Part shown: one piece after another, positions 47,481 through 58,539 of the stretch | Layout: the number at the start of each line of letters is the position of its first letter | Numbering within the stretch: the first letter of the stretch is position 1 | Assembly (NCBI GenBank): GCA_027625915.1 | Contig: JANTQA010000029.1 | Location: 2,480,001 to 2,544,000 of the forward strand | Direction: 5' to 3' | DNA: 64,000 nt | Origin: Anaeramoeba flamelloides | Taxonomy: Eukaryota > Metamonada > Anaeramoebidae | Position numbers and translations under genes: made by a program | Notes under the pieces: model-generated | Database searches by the model: none | Told to the model about the DNA's origin: nothing | Seen by the model: only the letters and a program-made list of their open reading frames with translations

Positions 47481-49305
47481 TTTGAAAAAAATGATATTTT
47501 TTTTTTAAGGTTTTAACCTTTTGAAAGACTGACAGGTTATTCATTTTTAAAGTACAAACACAAACTATTGAATTTACATTTTAGTTATTTTTAATTTTTA
47601 CTTGCCAAAACTTGGAGTTAGAGAGAGTATTAAAAGTTATGTAATTTATACTTTTTATGCAAATATTACAAGAAGAAATGTTAACAAATTTTTACCTTAC
47701 TCTTTTTGTTTATAAATAGAGCTTTTAAACAAAAAATTTTTAATTTGTGATATCTGTGCACTTGTTGATACTTTTTTTGTTCTGGTATTTATTGGAAGAA
47801 CTTGGAATCAGGAATTAAACCAATATATTTTAGAAATGAAAAAAGATAATTATCAGAAATTGTATCCAATTTATCTTTCAAATAACAGTGATAATTTTCA
47901 CATGAAATTTCGGATTTTGAACCTGACATATTTTTGTAAAAATAATCATTTAATACACTTTGAATTGTTGTATTTAAAGCTCAAAATATATTACACAAAA
48001 GTTATAAATAAATTTAAAATAAAAGGAAAATTTGATAATTTTAAAAATGTAAATTTTATTTTTTCTATATCAAGTTTAAGTGATATTTCAAATAAATTTA
48101 AAATAAAAAGAAAAAAATAAAATTGTATGTGTCAAACCACAATATTTTTACAAAAAGTGATTAAAATATGATAAAGAATCATTTAACATTGAAGAAAAAA
48201 AGATATTATTTTTTACTTACTTCTATGAAATGATATAAATTGTATCACAACTCATATTTTTTTTTCAAAAATAAAGCACTAAATTTTGTATTTTGGAAAT
48301 AAACCCATATTAAATATTAGTATGTATACCAATTTTGTAAATGATTTACTATTTTATTAGATATTAATAGGAATTGAAAAAAAAAATGAAAATTTTCAAT
48401 AATATTTTTTTCATTTTTAAGAGTTAAATTTTTGATATTTTTATTTGACTTAGTGGAGAGATTATTTTGATCTATTTTTTTTAATAGTCTCTAAAAAGGG
48501 TTTAATTTTTTTCAATTATAACGTAAAATAAAATATTTCTTTCAATAGATAACACTAAAATTAAATTGAATAAATGATTTTTTTTCACTTTTTGGAATAT
48601 TTTTTATCATTTTATTTTTTTCATGTTTGAGTTCTAATATATATTCCCTGCTTTTTTTCCACAAATTGTTTTAATATTTAATATTTTTATCTTTCTTAAT
48701 GTTTAATCTAAATTTCTTCCATTTCAACTGATTTCCAAAAAAAAATTACCTCAAAATAGGTGTTTTTTTCAAAAGTCGGTAATTTTAAAAAAGGGGGTAT
48801 TTGGATTTTCCGGGGTTTTGAAAATATGTTTTCTTAATTACATAAAATAATCATAAATTTGAAAAAAGAATTTATAAAAGGTTTATAACTGAAATAAAAT
48901 ATGTAGTGTTGACCAAGTTTAATTTCAAAATTTATTTTTTCCTTGTAGGGATCACGATCTTGAAAAAAATTTACCAAAAAAAAATTAAATATCTGCCAAT
49001 TTTACCCTTTTTACTAACTTCAATTAGAATAAATACGATTGGTTAATAAAGGATCTTTGAACAAAAAAATTTTTTAAGAAATTTTTATAATTTAAGTTGG
49101 AAAATACAATTTTCCATTAATATTTTTTTTCAATTTAATAGTAAAAAATTTGAAAACTTTTTTGCTTCTAGATAAGAGCTCATTTTATTATATTATAAAA
49201 GTATTTTAAATCTGATGAATATATTTCAAATAGGGAATCAATCATTTTGACTATTAAAGAATTATTTGTTCTTTTAAATTGGAATAAATAATTTTTCTTT
49301 GATTT
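47481..49305. other. Intergenic, 5' flank of the DHHC gene
   Basis: No supported gene. A 94-codon plus-strand frame at 47836-48120 is Lys/Asn/Ile/Phe-rich with no family resemblance, and ends in a basic Lys/Arg stretch; it could be a small lineage-specific gene but I give it little weight. Confidence 0.4.
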
Positions 49306-49600
49306 TCCGTTTGGTTTTTTTTAATTTTTGAAATAAACAGAAAATTTGAGAAATTTTCGGTTTATATCAAAAAGTAAAAAAAACCTAGGACACTTTTCGT
49401 TAGTTTTTTTTTAATTTCTGAAATGAGCAGAAAATTTAGGAAATTTTCGGTTTATTTCAAAAAGTAAAAAAAAACGCCGTTAGCTTTTCCAAAATTTAAA
49501 AGAAAGGAGTAAAATCAAAGATTTTTCTCTATTCTTTTGAATTCTGGAAAAGCTAGGCACTCTACGGCACTCTACGGAACTTGACGGACACTTTCAATAT
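49306..49600. repeat. Family C palindrome cluster 4
   Basis: Two palindromes, 49308-49388 and 49399-49480, followed directly by a hairpin module 49486-49552 with the same AAAATCAAAGATTTT centre as at 45.2 kb, then CACTCTACGGCACTCTACGG and ACTTGACGGACACTTTC. The order and linkers match parts of cluster 3, so the modules spread as composites. Confidence 0.87.
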
Positions 49601-49641
49601 TTATCATCTGTTATTATTTTTCCGTATTTGAGTTTTTTTAG

Positions 49642-49854
49642 ATGAGAAGAGTGTTTTCAAAACTATTAGTTATTAACTCTTCAAAAAAATATCCTAAAGT
49701 TGAGTTTGAAGAAAATTCATTGGTTAATTCATTTAGAAATTTTTATCAAAAATATACATTTTTTTCTAGACTAGAGACTTTTAAAAATCGTAGTACTATT
49801 AACAACAATAAATACAACAGCCTCAAGATTTTTAAGAACTGGGATTTTGATTAA
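49642..49854 (+). CDS. Possible small hypothetical protein (70 residues)
   Basis: ATG at 49642, TAA at 49852-49854. The product begins MRRVFSKLLVINSSKKYPKV and has a mixed composition (Glu, Asn, Arg, Ser, Trp), somewhat unlike the Phe/Ile/Lys frames of the noncoding DNA. The basic amphipathic start could be an organelle-targeting sequence. No family recognised, no second exon found. It lies 340 bp upstream of CSN5 on the same strand. May be chance. Confidence 0.25.
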   Translation: MRRVFSKLLVINSSKKYPKVEFEENSLVNSFRNFYQKYTFFSRLETFKNRSTINNNKYNSLKIFKNWDFD

Positions 49855-50194
49855 GTTTTGAATAAACCCGATTAACAAAGGTGAAATGATAATTGCAATT
49901 GTAGTTTTGTCTAACTTTTTTTTTTCAATTTTATTTTTTCATACTAGTGTATCGGAATTAATTTATTTTGAATTAATAAATCTGAATGCAGACAATACAA
50001 GAACTCATGATTTGGATTCGTTTTGTATACTCATTGAACAGATAACAATTTTTTAATTCATAAGTATCCTTCTAAATGGGAAAAATGAGAGATAATATTT
50101 TCGCATTTTTGTGGGATTCTTCAAAAAAAAATTTTTTCCATTTTTTTTATTATTTTACTTTTCAATCGATCTTTTTGTAAAAAAATAAACCAAA
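49855..50194. other. 5' flank of the CSN5 gene
   Basis: AT-rich; presumed CSN5 promoter and leader. No motif recognised. Confidence 0.4.
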
Positions 50195-53100
50195 ATGTCC
50201 AAATCTGAAGTTGCAGAAGATAATCTTTATAGTTATAACGTAGAAGAACATAACAATTTTTGTGATAAAAGACCCTGGAAAAAATCAGCAAAATATTTCA
50301 ATAGCGTCAAAATCTCTTCAATTTCACTTTTAAAAATGGTCATGCACTGCACACAAGGTGTACCTTTGGAGGTTATGGGCTTATTACAAGGAAAAATTGA
50401 AGAACATGTTTTTATTATTACAGACGTTTTTGCGTTGCCTGTTGAAGGAACAGTTTGTTTTTTTTTCTTTGTCTTTGACTTTTTTATTTTCTTTTTCTTT
50501 TAATGAGCTAAAACTTCTTTCTTTTTTTGTTTTTCAATTTAGGAAACACGTGTTAATGCTCAAGAAGAAGCATTAGGTTATATGGCAGATTATTTAGAGC
50601 AATGTAAAGAAGTTGGTAGATTAGAAAATGCTGTTGGATGGTTTGTTTGATCCGATCCTAAAATAACAAACTTTTGTTTTTTTTTTCTTTTCTTACGTTT
50701 TCTCAGTTGTTGCGATTTTTTTTTCTCTTTTTGATTCCTTTATGTTTTTTTTAATTGTTTTGAATACCGAAAATTGTAGGTACCATTCTCATCCTGGTTA
50801 TGGGTGTTGGCTTTCTGGTGTGGATGTTACAACACAAAATCTTCAACAAATGGTAAGTTACAATCTTTTTTATTTCTCTTTTTCTTCCTTCTTTTTCTTT
50901 AGAATTAAACCAAAAGAAAAAGAGAGAAAGATCAAAAAAAAACAAGAACAAATATTTATAAAAAGAGTTTTTGTAATTGATCCTCTTTCAAACGAAACAC
51001 TGACAAAAAATTTTTCAACCCTTTTTTACCGGCTTTTTTTGATTTTTTCTCATTTTTTTCTCTTTTGGCTATAAAAGTATAATGAACCATGGTTAGCTAT
51101 TGTGGTTGATCCTGTTCGAACAATTTCTTCAGGAAAAGTAGAAATTGGTGCATTTAGGACATACCCAAAAGACTATGTTCCAAAAGACGAAGAATCACAA
51201 TACCAAACAATTCCTCTTGAAAAAATTGAAGATTTTGGTGTTCATGCAAGATCGTAAGAATTTCTTTTTTTTTGTTCTCGTTTTTTGTAGTTATGAACTA
51301 ACATTTAAAATAAAGTGTGTACAAAACCACTTCTCTGACCCAAGATCACCTCATTTCTTTCGTTATTGAAATACTATTTGTTGAAAAAGAAATTGAACCA
51401 AATTTTCATTTCGCCTCAAAAAAAACTTCAAAAGAACTTGAGAAAAAGTGAAACTTTTTCATACATAAAAGACTATTCGTATTTGTTGCTCTGTGGAAAT
51501 TGGAATACAAGACCTCAACCATTTACAATGATTTGAGAGACGAGTAAATCTTATTTATTTTTTTTCCCAAATGCAATCCGGTAACTGTTTTAATAAAGAT
51601 ATAATAAAACCTTGATAAAAAAATTTCATTACCAGATTTTGAGAAATTAATAATCATTTTTAAAAGAATTTCATTTTTTGAAATTAAATTTCAGTCAAAA
51701 GAGATCTTATCTAGATTTTTATTGTTTGGATTTTTGGATCAAAAAAGAAAAAAGAAATAATTTACCAATAAAATGTTATTTTGAAGATATCTCACTTTTA
51801 GTAAATTTCCTTAGAGTTTGTAGGACAAATAACCGGTTAAATTTAATCTTATTTTAAAAATACAAGCAAAAAAAATCAAATATTGATTCCTTCAAGATCC
51901 AGAAAACAATTGATCTTTACTTTTATTATTGAATATTTATTACATTTCTTGAAAAACAAAAGAATAGCTAATTTTTTTTTTTTAAATATTAAAAGTATTG
52001 AAAACGAACAGTTATTAATTAAAATCAATTATTTGGAAATATTTATTATTTTTTTGATTGTTAGAATTATTTCTTTGAAATAATTTGCATCTGTTTGAAA
52101 ATCTTTAAAAATTTGCTAAATAAAAATAAATTCTATTAAAATTTTTAATTTTTGGCCATTACTAACTCACCAAAATAATAAGATTGGGTTATTAATTATT
52201 GATTAAAAATAAATCAAATTAAAAAGTATTTCTTTAGATTATAAATTGAAATTTCCACTTTTGAAAAAAGGTATTTTGCGAAACATTTATAATTTGATGA
52301 TTCTTTTTCTCAGATTTTTTCATTCAGTCCCGAGAAAAAATTGATTTGGACTTTTCTTTGAATCAAAAAATATATTTTTTCAAGTTTAAAATAATTATTG
52401 TAATTTTTTTGAAAATTAAGTAGATTTTTTAAACTTAGTTATTTTCAAACCTAGTGATTTGATGATAAAATGTATATTTTTGTACACTTTCTTTACAAAC
52501 AATAAAGATTTCTTTTTCTATCAAATAAAATAATTTTTTTTAAATAATTCCAAAATATGTTGAATTTTGAACTTTTAAAAAAATTAGAAAAATGGATCAA
52601 AACTTTTATAAACAAATAATTCATTTCTTAAAATAGCTTTTAAAGCTTTAGTACCAATTTAAAAGCAAAAAATTTCCATTTTTTTTTGTCATTTTTTTTT
52701 CAAAAAACCCATGAACAAAAGGTTGCCTGAAATGTAAAAATTATTACTATTCAAACCTATCCAAATACTTGGTTCAAAACTATAACTTTTTGATATTCCA
52801 AAAAAGTTAATTTAAAAAAATGACAAAAAAATGGCCATTTTTTGCTTTTATACTGGTATTCTGGATTTTAAAATAAATATTTTATTGTATTAATCAAGAT
52901 TTTTACTTTATTTTTCAATTTCAAGATGCAGCAAAATCTATGATTTTCCTCTATTCTCAAAAAATTCTAGAAATATAATTGCGGTTTTCTTGTTATTTTT
53001 AGAAATAAAAAGAAAATCTTTGATTTTCCTCCATTCTTTTAAATGATCGAAAAGCCTAACTACAGTTGATAATTTTTAATTTGGTCATACAAACGATATT

Positions 53101-53695
53101 ATTCTTTCTTTATTGAAAATTTTAATTAAAGAAAATTTATCAAAATAAAAAAAAAGAGAAGAAGAAAAATAATTCCACCTTTCTCTCAATAAATAAATAA
53201 ATAAAAAAATTATTAATTTATTTTTTCATTAATCAAGTACCGTTTGTATAAATTTTATTTCTATATTTTCCATTCTTCTTTTCTCTTTAATAAATTCCAA
53301 TAAACTTTAATAAATATTAAAATAGATATTATCAACTTCCGATTGAATTTTTCAAGAGTTCATTAGATAAAAAGCTTTTAGATTTATTATGGAATCAATA
53401 TTGGTTAAACACACTTTCAACCTCACCAATTATTACAAATAAAGATTTTGTCACAGGCCAAATTAAAGATTTGACACGAAAGTTAGAAAATGCACAACAA
53501 ACAATCGGATTCGGAAGACAATATCAAAGCAAAGGAGAATCCCAACTTCGAAAAGTTTCAAAAGATGGATCAAAAGCTGCAATTGAACAAATTAATGGAT
53601 TAGTCTCGCAAGTGGTAAAAAATAGCCTATTTAACAGTAGGAAACAACTTCCAAAAAGAAGAAAAAAACAAAGAAAAAAAAAAAAAAAAAACTAA
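50195..53695 (+). CDS. CSN5: COP9 signalosome subunit 5 (CSN5/JAB1), JAMM deneddylase, 5 exons
   Basis: Catalytic zinc protease that removes NEDD8 from cullins within the COP9 signalosome. Exons: 50195-50452, 50543-50640, 50780-50852, 51078-51253, 53326-53695; 975 nt, 324 residues (human 334). Introns are 90, 139, 225 and 2072 bp; donors GTTTGT, GTTTGT, GTAAGT, GTAAGA; acceptors end in AG after T- or A-rich tracts. Each junction falls within conserved protein and keeps phase: VEGT|ETRVNAQ, AVG(W)[43 protein letters not shown] residues are E59, H121, H123 and D134, spaced exactly as in human CSN5 (E76, H138, H140, D151). The CSN5-specific C-terminal part (about residues 205-305) is present, ending in a Lys/Arg-rich tail. 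It shows that this organism has a catalytic CSN subunit; the other subunits are not in the window. RPN11 is excluded by the [10 protein letters not shown] and [10 protein letters not shown] blocks. Confidence 0.96.
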
Positions 53696-56600
53696 AATAA
53701 ACCCTCTAAATATAATATTAAAGAAATATAGCAATTAAAAATAAAAATAAAAATCAAAAAAAAAAAAAAATAAAAACTTTATTCCTAAATGGAAAGAAAT
53801 TATAAGCATAAAATATTTTATATTTTTAATATTATTTTTTAAAATTATCTTTTCAAAATCAGAAAATTCTTAATATTTTGATTAAGAAAATTAAATTTCT
53901 CTATTTTTGATTTAATGTAATTGAGTAAAAGAAATTCATTACATTTTTAATTCTTGATCAATTTTCATTTTTTTATATGATTTTTTCTAAAATATAAAAA
54001 TTAGGGAAAAATAATAATTTTTAAGTGAAATTACAAAGAATATTTTATTATTCAAGATTTTGAATTAAAACCTACTTACTCTATCAAAGATACAAATAAT
54101 AATTAATTATTTTTCATAAATTGGTCTTAAACAATAAAAATGAATTCGATAAATTTTTCAGAAATAATCGAGGATTTGAGGATATCTTTGTTAAGTCACG
54201 AAAAAGCTTCAAAAATTGAGATTATCTCTACCAAATCATGATATTGTAGAAAATCACGATAATCAATATTATCGCGATTATCTAACAAATCCTTATATTC
54301 GATAAAATCATTATAAATATTAAAAAATCGTAATAAATGCCAAAATATCGCAATTAAAAATTAATCGCGATATAATAGTTGATGGGTTTTGGGCTAATTG
54401 AGCAATATTTTTTTGCAAAGTTATTTTTTTTTGATCACAAAAAGATTATGTGATATAAAAGTAATTCTTTTAAAAAACAATAAAAAAGATACTTGGTTCA
54501 ATAAAGGATCAGATCAAAGAGTTTTATTGTATTTTATTATGATTATTGTTGAAAAACCTATTTATCCTTTTTAGATCAAAAATAATAAGAATGAAAGATA
54601 AATAAAAAGTTTCTCAGTTAATTAAGGTGTTGCAAATTGTGTTGAAATCAAAAAACCTTCTAAAACAGTCAAACCTTCACTAATTCTTTAAAGAATGTGT
54701 TTTTGGGTTAAACGATTTTACTTTATTGAATAAAAGCTAAAAGGTTTTGGATAACTTTTCAAAAGCATTCACACTAACCTAGACACATTATCACCAATTA
54801 TTTAGATTGTTCGTAAATTTATATTCTTTTTCTTTTTCTTCTTTGGGTATCTTTGCATTGTTCAGTTAACACGACTAGAGTTTTAATGGGTTTTTAATCG
54901 ATCACCAATAAAAAGGAAAATAACACTTTTTTCTTTTTGGTTCTTTAACTTATAAAGGTTATAACCCCATTTTTTAATAAAAGTATATTTATTTTATATT
55001 CAAGTGCATTTCTGTTATAGATGATTATTTGTTTATTCATTAAATTCAAAGGAGCTTTTAATTTTTAAAAAAAAAAATGAAAAGACAAACATTTTTTTTT
55101 CAACTAGAAAAATCCACTTGACTTTACTATAGATTTATCTGTGTTTCATACATTTCAAAAAATTAAAGGCACTTTACAACCCTTTTAAATACTTTCCAAC
55201 ATTTTTAAAGGGGAAAAGAGTTGTTAAAGGTTTAAACTTTGTCAAAGTCTCAATATTTTTTGAAAAGTGAATTTAAAAAAATAATTTACTTTATCGTGAT
55301 TTTATTTTATCGCAATATTATGATTTTTCGTGATAAAATAGGATTAATCGAGATTTTTGCGATTTTTTTTTTAAATATCATGATAATACAAATGCTATCA
55401 TCAAAACCTCTAATTACATATTATTTATGGTTATAAGAGAATTAGAAAATTTTACTAATTTTGTGTTCCACAAGTTTATTCGAAACTGAATCATAAAAAT
55501 CATTTCTTTAGTCAAATACGTTGACATTTTAATAAATATAAGAGTGATACATATCAAAATATAAAATATTTATCTATAAACAAGTAAAAAATTGTAAAAT
55601 CCAAATAAGACAAAAATTGATCAGAAAAAAATAAATAAAAAACTATTTATTTATTGATCAGATCTATTATATTTGATTCAATTCCTTCTTCAAGACTCAA
55701 TTTTCTTTTTATTTCAGAACGGAAAAACTGTTATTCTCTAAAATTTATGATCGAAAAATAATAACTTTCTATTTTTCAAGAATTTCTGAAATGAATTTTA
55801 CAAATCCTATTTTGTATTAAATTCATCAAATTATAATTTTATTAAAGAAAATTTAATATTTTTTTTTCCTCTTCAATAAAATTGATTTATTTTATGTAAA
55901 CTATCTTTCATAATAATTGGCCCATTAAAAATCAAATTTTAAATAAAAATATTTTGAATAATTGAAGTTATCTATTATAATATAAAAATTTAGTTTATAA
56001 TATTCAATACTATACTCAAGGGATATTTATTTTTCTTCTCAATATAAAATAAAGAAAAATAAAAAAACTGTTAAAAAAAATTGGGCCATTTATTTTGAAA
56101 GAAGCATTACATGAAAAATAGAAAATTTAAAAAAGTAAAAAAACCCATTTATCGATTCTCCTTCCATTTGAATGACTAAATATAATCTCTTTTTCAGATT
56201 TGAAACCAATTTTTTCATTAATTCATCTGTTACTTCTTTCCAATTTTTCATTTTCATTTTCCATTTTAACAAAACACTGCTGAAAAAATAAAAAAGAGAA
56301 AAAATGATTTATTTGCAAACTTTTCATTGTGAGAGGAAAAACTTCAAAACCTTACAAAAGCAATTCATTATTCAAATGTAAACTGGGCCATTTATTATGA
56401 AATTTAGTTTATATATTTGATTTTAAAAGAATTTATTTTCTATAAAATTGAAAACTCAAAATAATTCTGAATCTGATTGATATTTTTTCTCGATTATTTT
56501 TTTACTTTGTGTTTAAATCTAATTGTAATAGTTTTTTGGTTACCATAACCCCCCACTTTAATTTAATCTTTGAAACAATATTCTTTGTTTTTGTTTATTT

Positions 56601-57267
56601 TGATAAAAATCATTAAAAAAAGAATTTTGAAAGCTAAATTTGTAAAAAAATAGTTGGTAATATAATAATAAATAGTAGTGAGGCGAGGAATCAAGGTTGT
56701 AAATTGTTTGGTTCATGCAAATTAACAAGATAAAGAACAAATCTTCGAAAATAAGCTATGGTAAATTTTTTTTTATTATTCATGATTTGAACAAATTAAT
56801 TTGAAAAGGTGATATTTCTTGTTTGTTCTTCAAATAGAAAATAGTTATTTCAAATGCACATCTTTTTACATTAATTGATTTGGTTTATTCTTGGATTAAT
56901 ATCTATCTTTCATAAATTGGACAGAACACATTTTTAGATACTAAATTATTTAATAAAACCAAAAAATTTTATCCAAAAAAAAGTTCAAAAATTAAAAAAT
57001 TTAAGATTCAACTCTGAACTTACTTTGGGTTCGCTTTCTTTTCATTAATAAAACATTGAATTGTATTTTCTGTTTCAAAGTTTCCAAACCTAGAACATTC
57101 AAAAAATCTTATTTCAGTAATTTTTACACAATTAAATATTTTCAAAATGGAAGAATGTAACTACTTCATTTATAAAAATTTATAGTTGGTTTTTTTTTTT
57201 AATATTGTAATTCAATAAATACAAAAAGATAAAAAATACTAATTAATTTTTTGAGAATAAATTCGGC
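53696..57267. other. Gene-poor stretch with a TATCG-rich patch
   Basis: No firm gene. At 54160-54380 and again at 55290-55390 there are clusters of ATCGCGAT, ATCGTGAT and close variants, possibly the ends of one element of about 1.2 kb. A minus-strand segment at about 56126-56263 (beginning MKNWKEVTDELMKKLVSNLK) looks protein-like and is followed by a possible GTTTTT donor, but no joining exon could be found. The rest is AT-rich background. Confidence 0.4.
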
Positions 57268-58539
57268 TTAGTCGTAAATTATCGGATCTGATCCTTCGGT
57301 GTCAATATTGTAATAATATTTTTTTGCAGGTATTTCAAAAACCCAAAATATTATCAATAAAACAGGGAATATTTCCACAATAATCCAATAAAATAACCCA
57401 AAAAGGTTGTCTTGCAAATCGTTCATTTTTTTAAATAAATAATAAGAGTAACACAAGATTATTGGTATTCTAACTAAATGGATGGTTGTTATTACAACAA
57501 TAATTTTAAATAAACGAGAAGTTGATTTCTGGATTCTTGAGTGTGAATTTGGTGGGAAAGATTGGAGAACCTTGTTTCCATAAAATAATAAGCCAAAGCC
57601 ACAAATTAAAAAAACACAGACCTCAAATAATTCGATAGCCAAAAGGGAGCCAAAGTTTCCAATAACAAAGACTAGCACGATCAGCAAAAGATCAAACAGA
57701 AGGAATCCTGTAGTCAGTCGTTTGTTTAAACGAGAAGCTTTTTCAATTCTTGTACCAATTTGTTGAAAGTACATCTCCATGCTAATGTTTGAGCGAAAAA
57801 AAGAAAAATTTAAAAACAACAATTAAAAGAAGAAATTTCTCATGAGAATTGGGTTGGAAAAAACCATAAAAAAAAAATGCAACAAAATGTTCAAAAGTGA
57901 GGCTTGAAAATAAAAAGGAAATTTAAATTACTAGTTCACCATTAGTAATCAAGGAAAGTGCCAATGCTTTAAGTTTTTGTTTTGATCTGAAAATAGATCG
58001 ATTTCCAAAAGAAACAGAAAACCTAACAGCTTTGTACGATCTTTGATCTCTCCCTTTCATCATTAAAATAAAAAAAGAAAAAGGAAATTTAACAAAAATA
58101 CAAACAGTGCAAATATTAACAGAAGGAAGGCAGAAATGAAAAAAATTGTGATAAACCCACGAATGATTATTTCAATTTTCAGCCTGAATAAATTCCGATC
58201 ATATCCAATTTCAATCCAAAATAGTAATCGTAATAAAGAACCAATTAAAATAATGGTAAAGAATATCTAGTGTTGTTGATCAAATTTTTAGGAAAAAAAG
58301 AACAGAGAAGAAAAAAATAGAAAAGTAAACAAGAGATTATTTTTTTTTTTTTTTTTATTTGGTTTGGAGAGATGATTTGAAGATTAAAGAAATTCTTAAA
58401 CAAGGTTTACCTTTTGATAAACTAAGTGTATAACTCTTGAGAATAATAAATAAAGCCTCACAACACAAATAATAAATAATATTCCAAAAACAATTGCAAG
58501 ACAGGTGTAGATCGCCTTATTCTGAAACCCTTTTCGCAT
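57268..58539 (-). CDS. Seven-helix membrane protein, TOM1/TOM3 or GPR137-like, 4 exons
   Basis: Reconstructed on the minus strand from exons 58539-58411, 58266-58106, 58049-57932 and 57774-57268; 915 nt, 304 residues. Donors are GTAAAC, GTTTGT and GTAATT. Seven hydrophobic helices can be drawn, two or more per long exon: near residues 9-33, 44-62, 73-96, then after a basic loop (SYKAVRFSVSFGNRSIFRSK) four more ending with LFYWIIVEIFPVLLIIFWVF. The layout and the acidic residue in the last helix resemble plant TOM1/TOM3/THH1 proteins and animal GPR137, which act in endolysosomal and Arl-linked trafficking; I infer this from topology and local similarity. Start at the first Met of exon 1 is uncertain: the frame stays open for about 26 codons upstream, with an AG directly after TTGTTC, so a further 5' exon is possible. 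The last acceptor (GGAG) is also uncertain. Confidence 0.65.

Noticed and set aside
47836..48120. A 94-codon gene divergent from the DHHC gene
   Set aside because: Composition is what AT-rich random sequence gives (Lys, Asn, Ile, Phe). No motif, no homologue recalled. Mentioned only in the intergenic entry.
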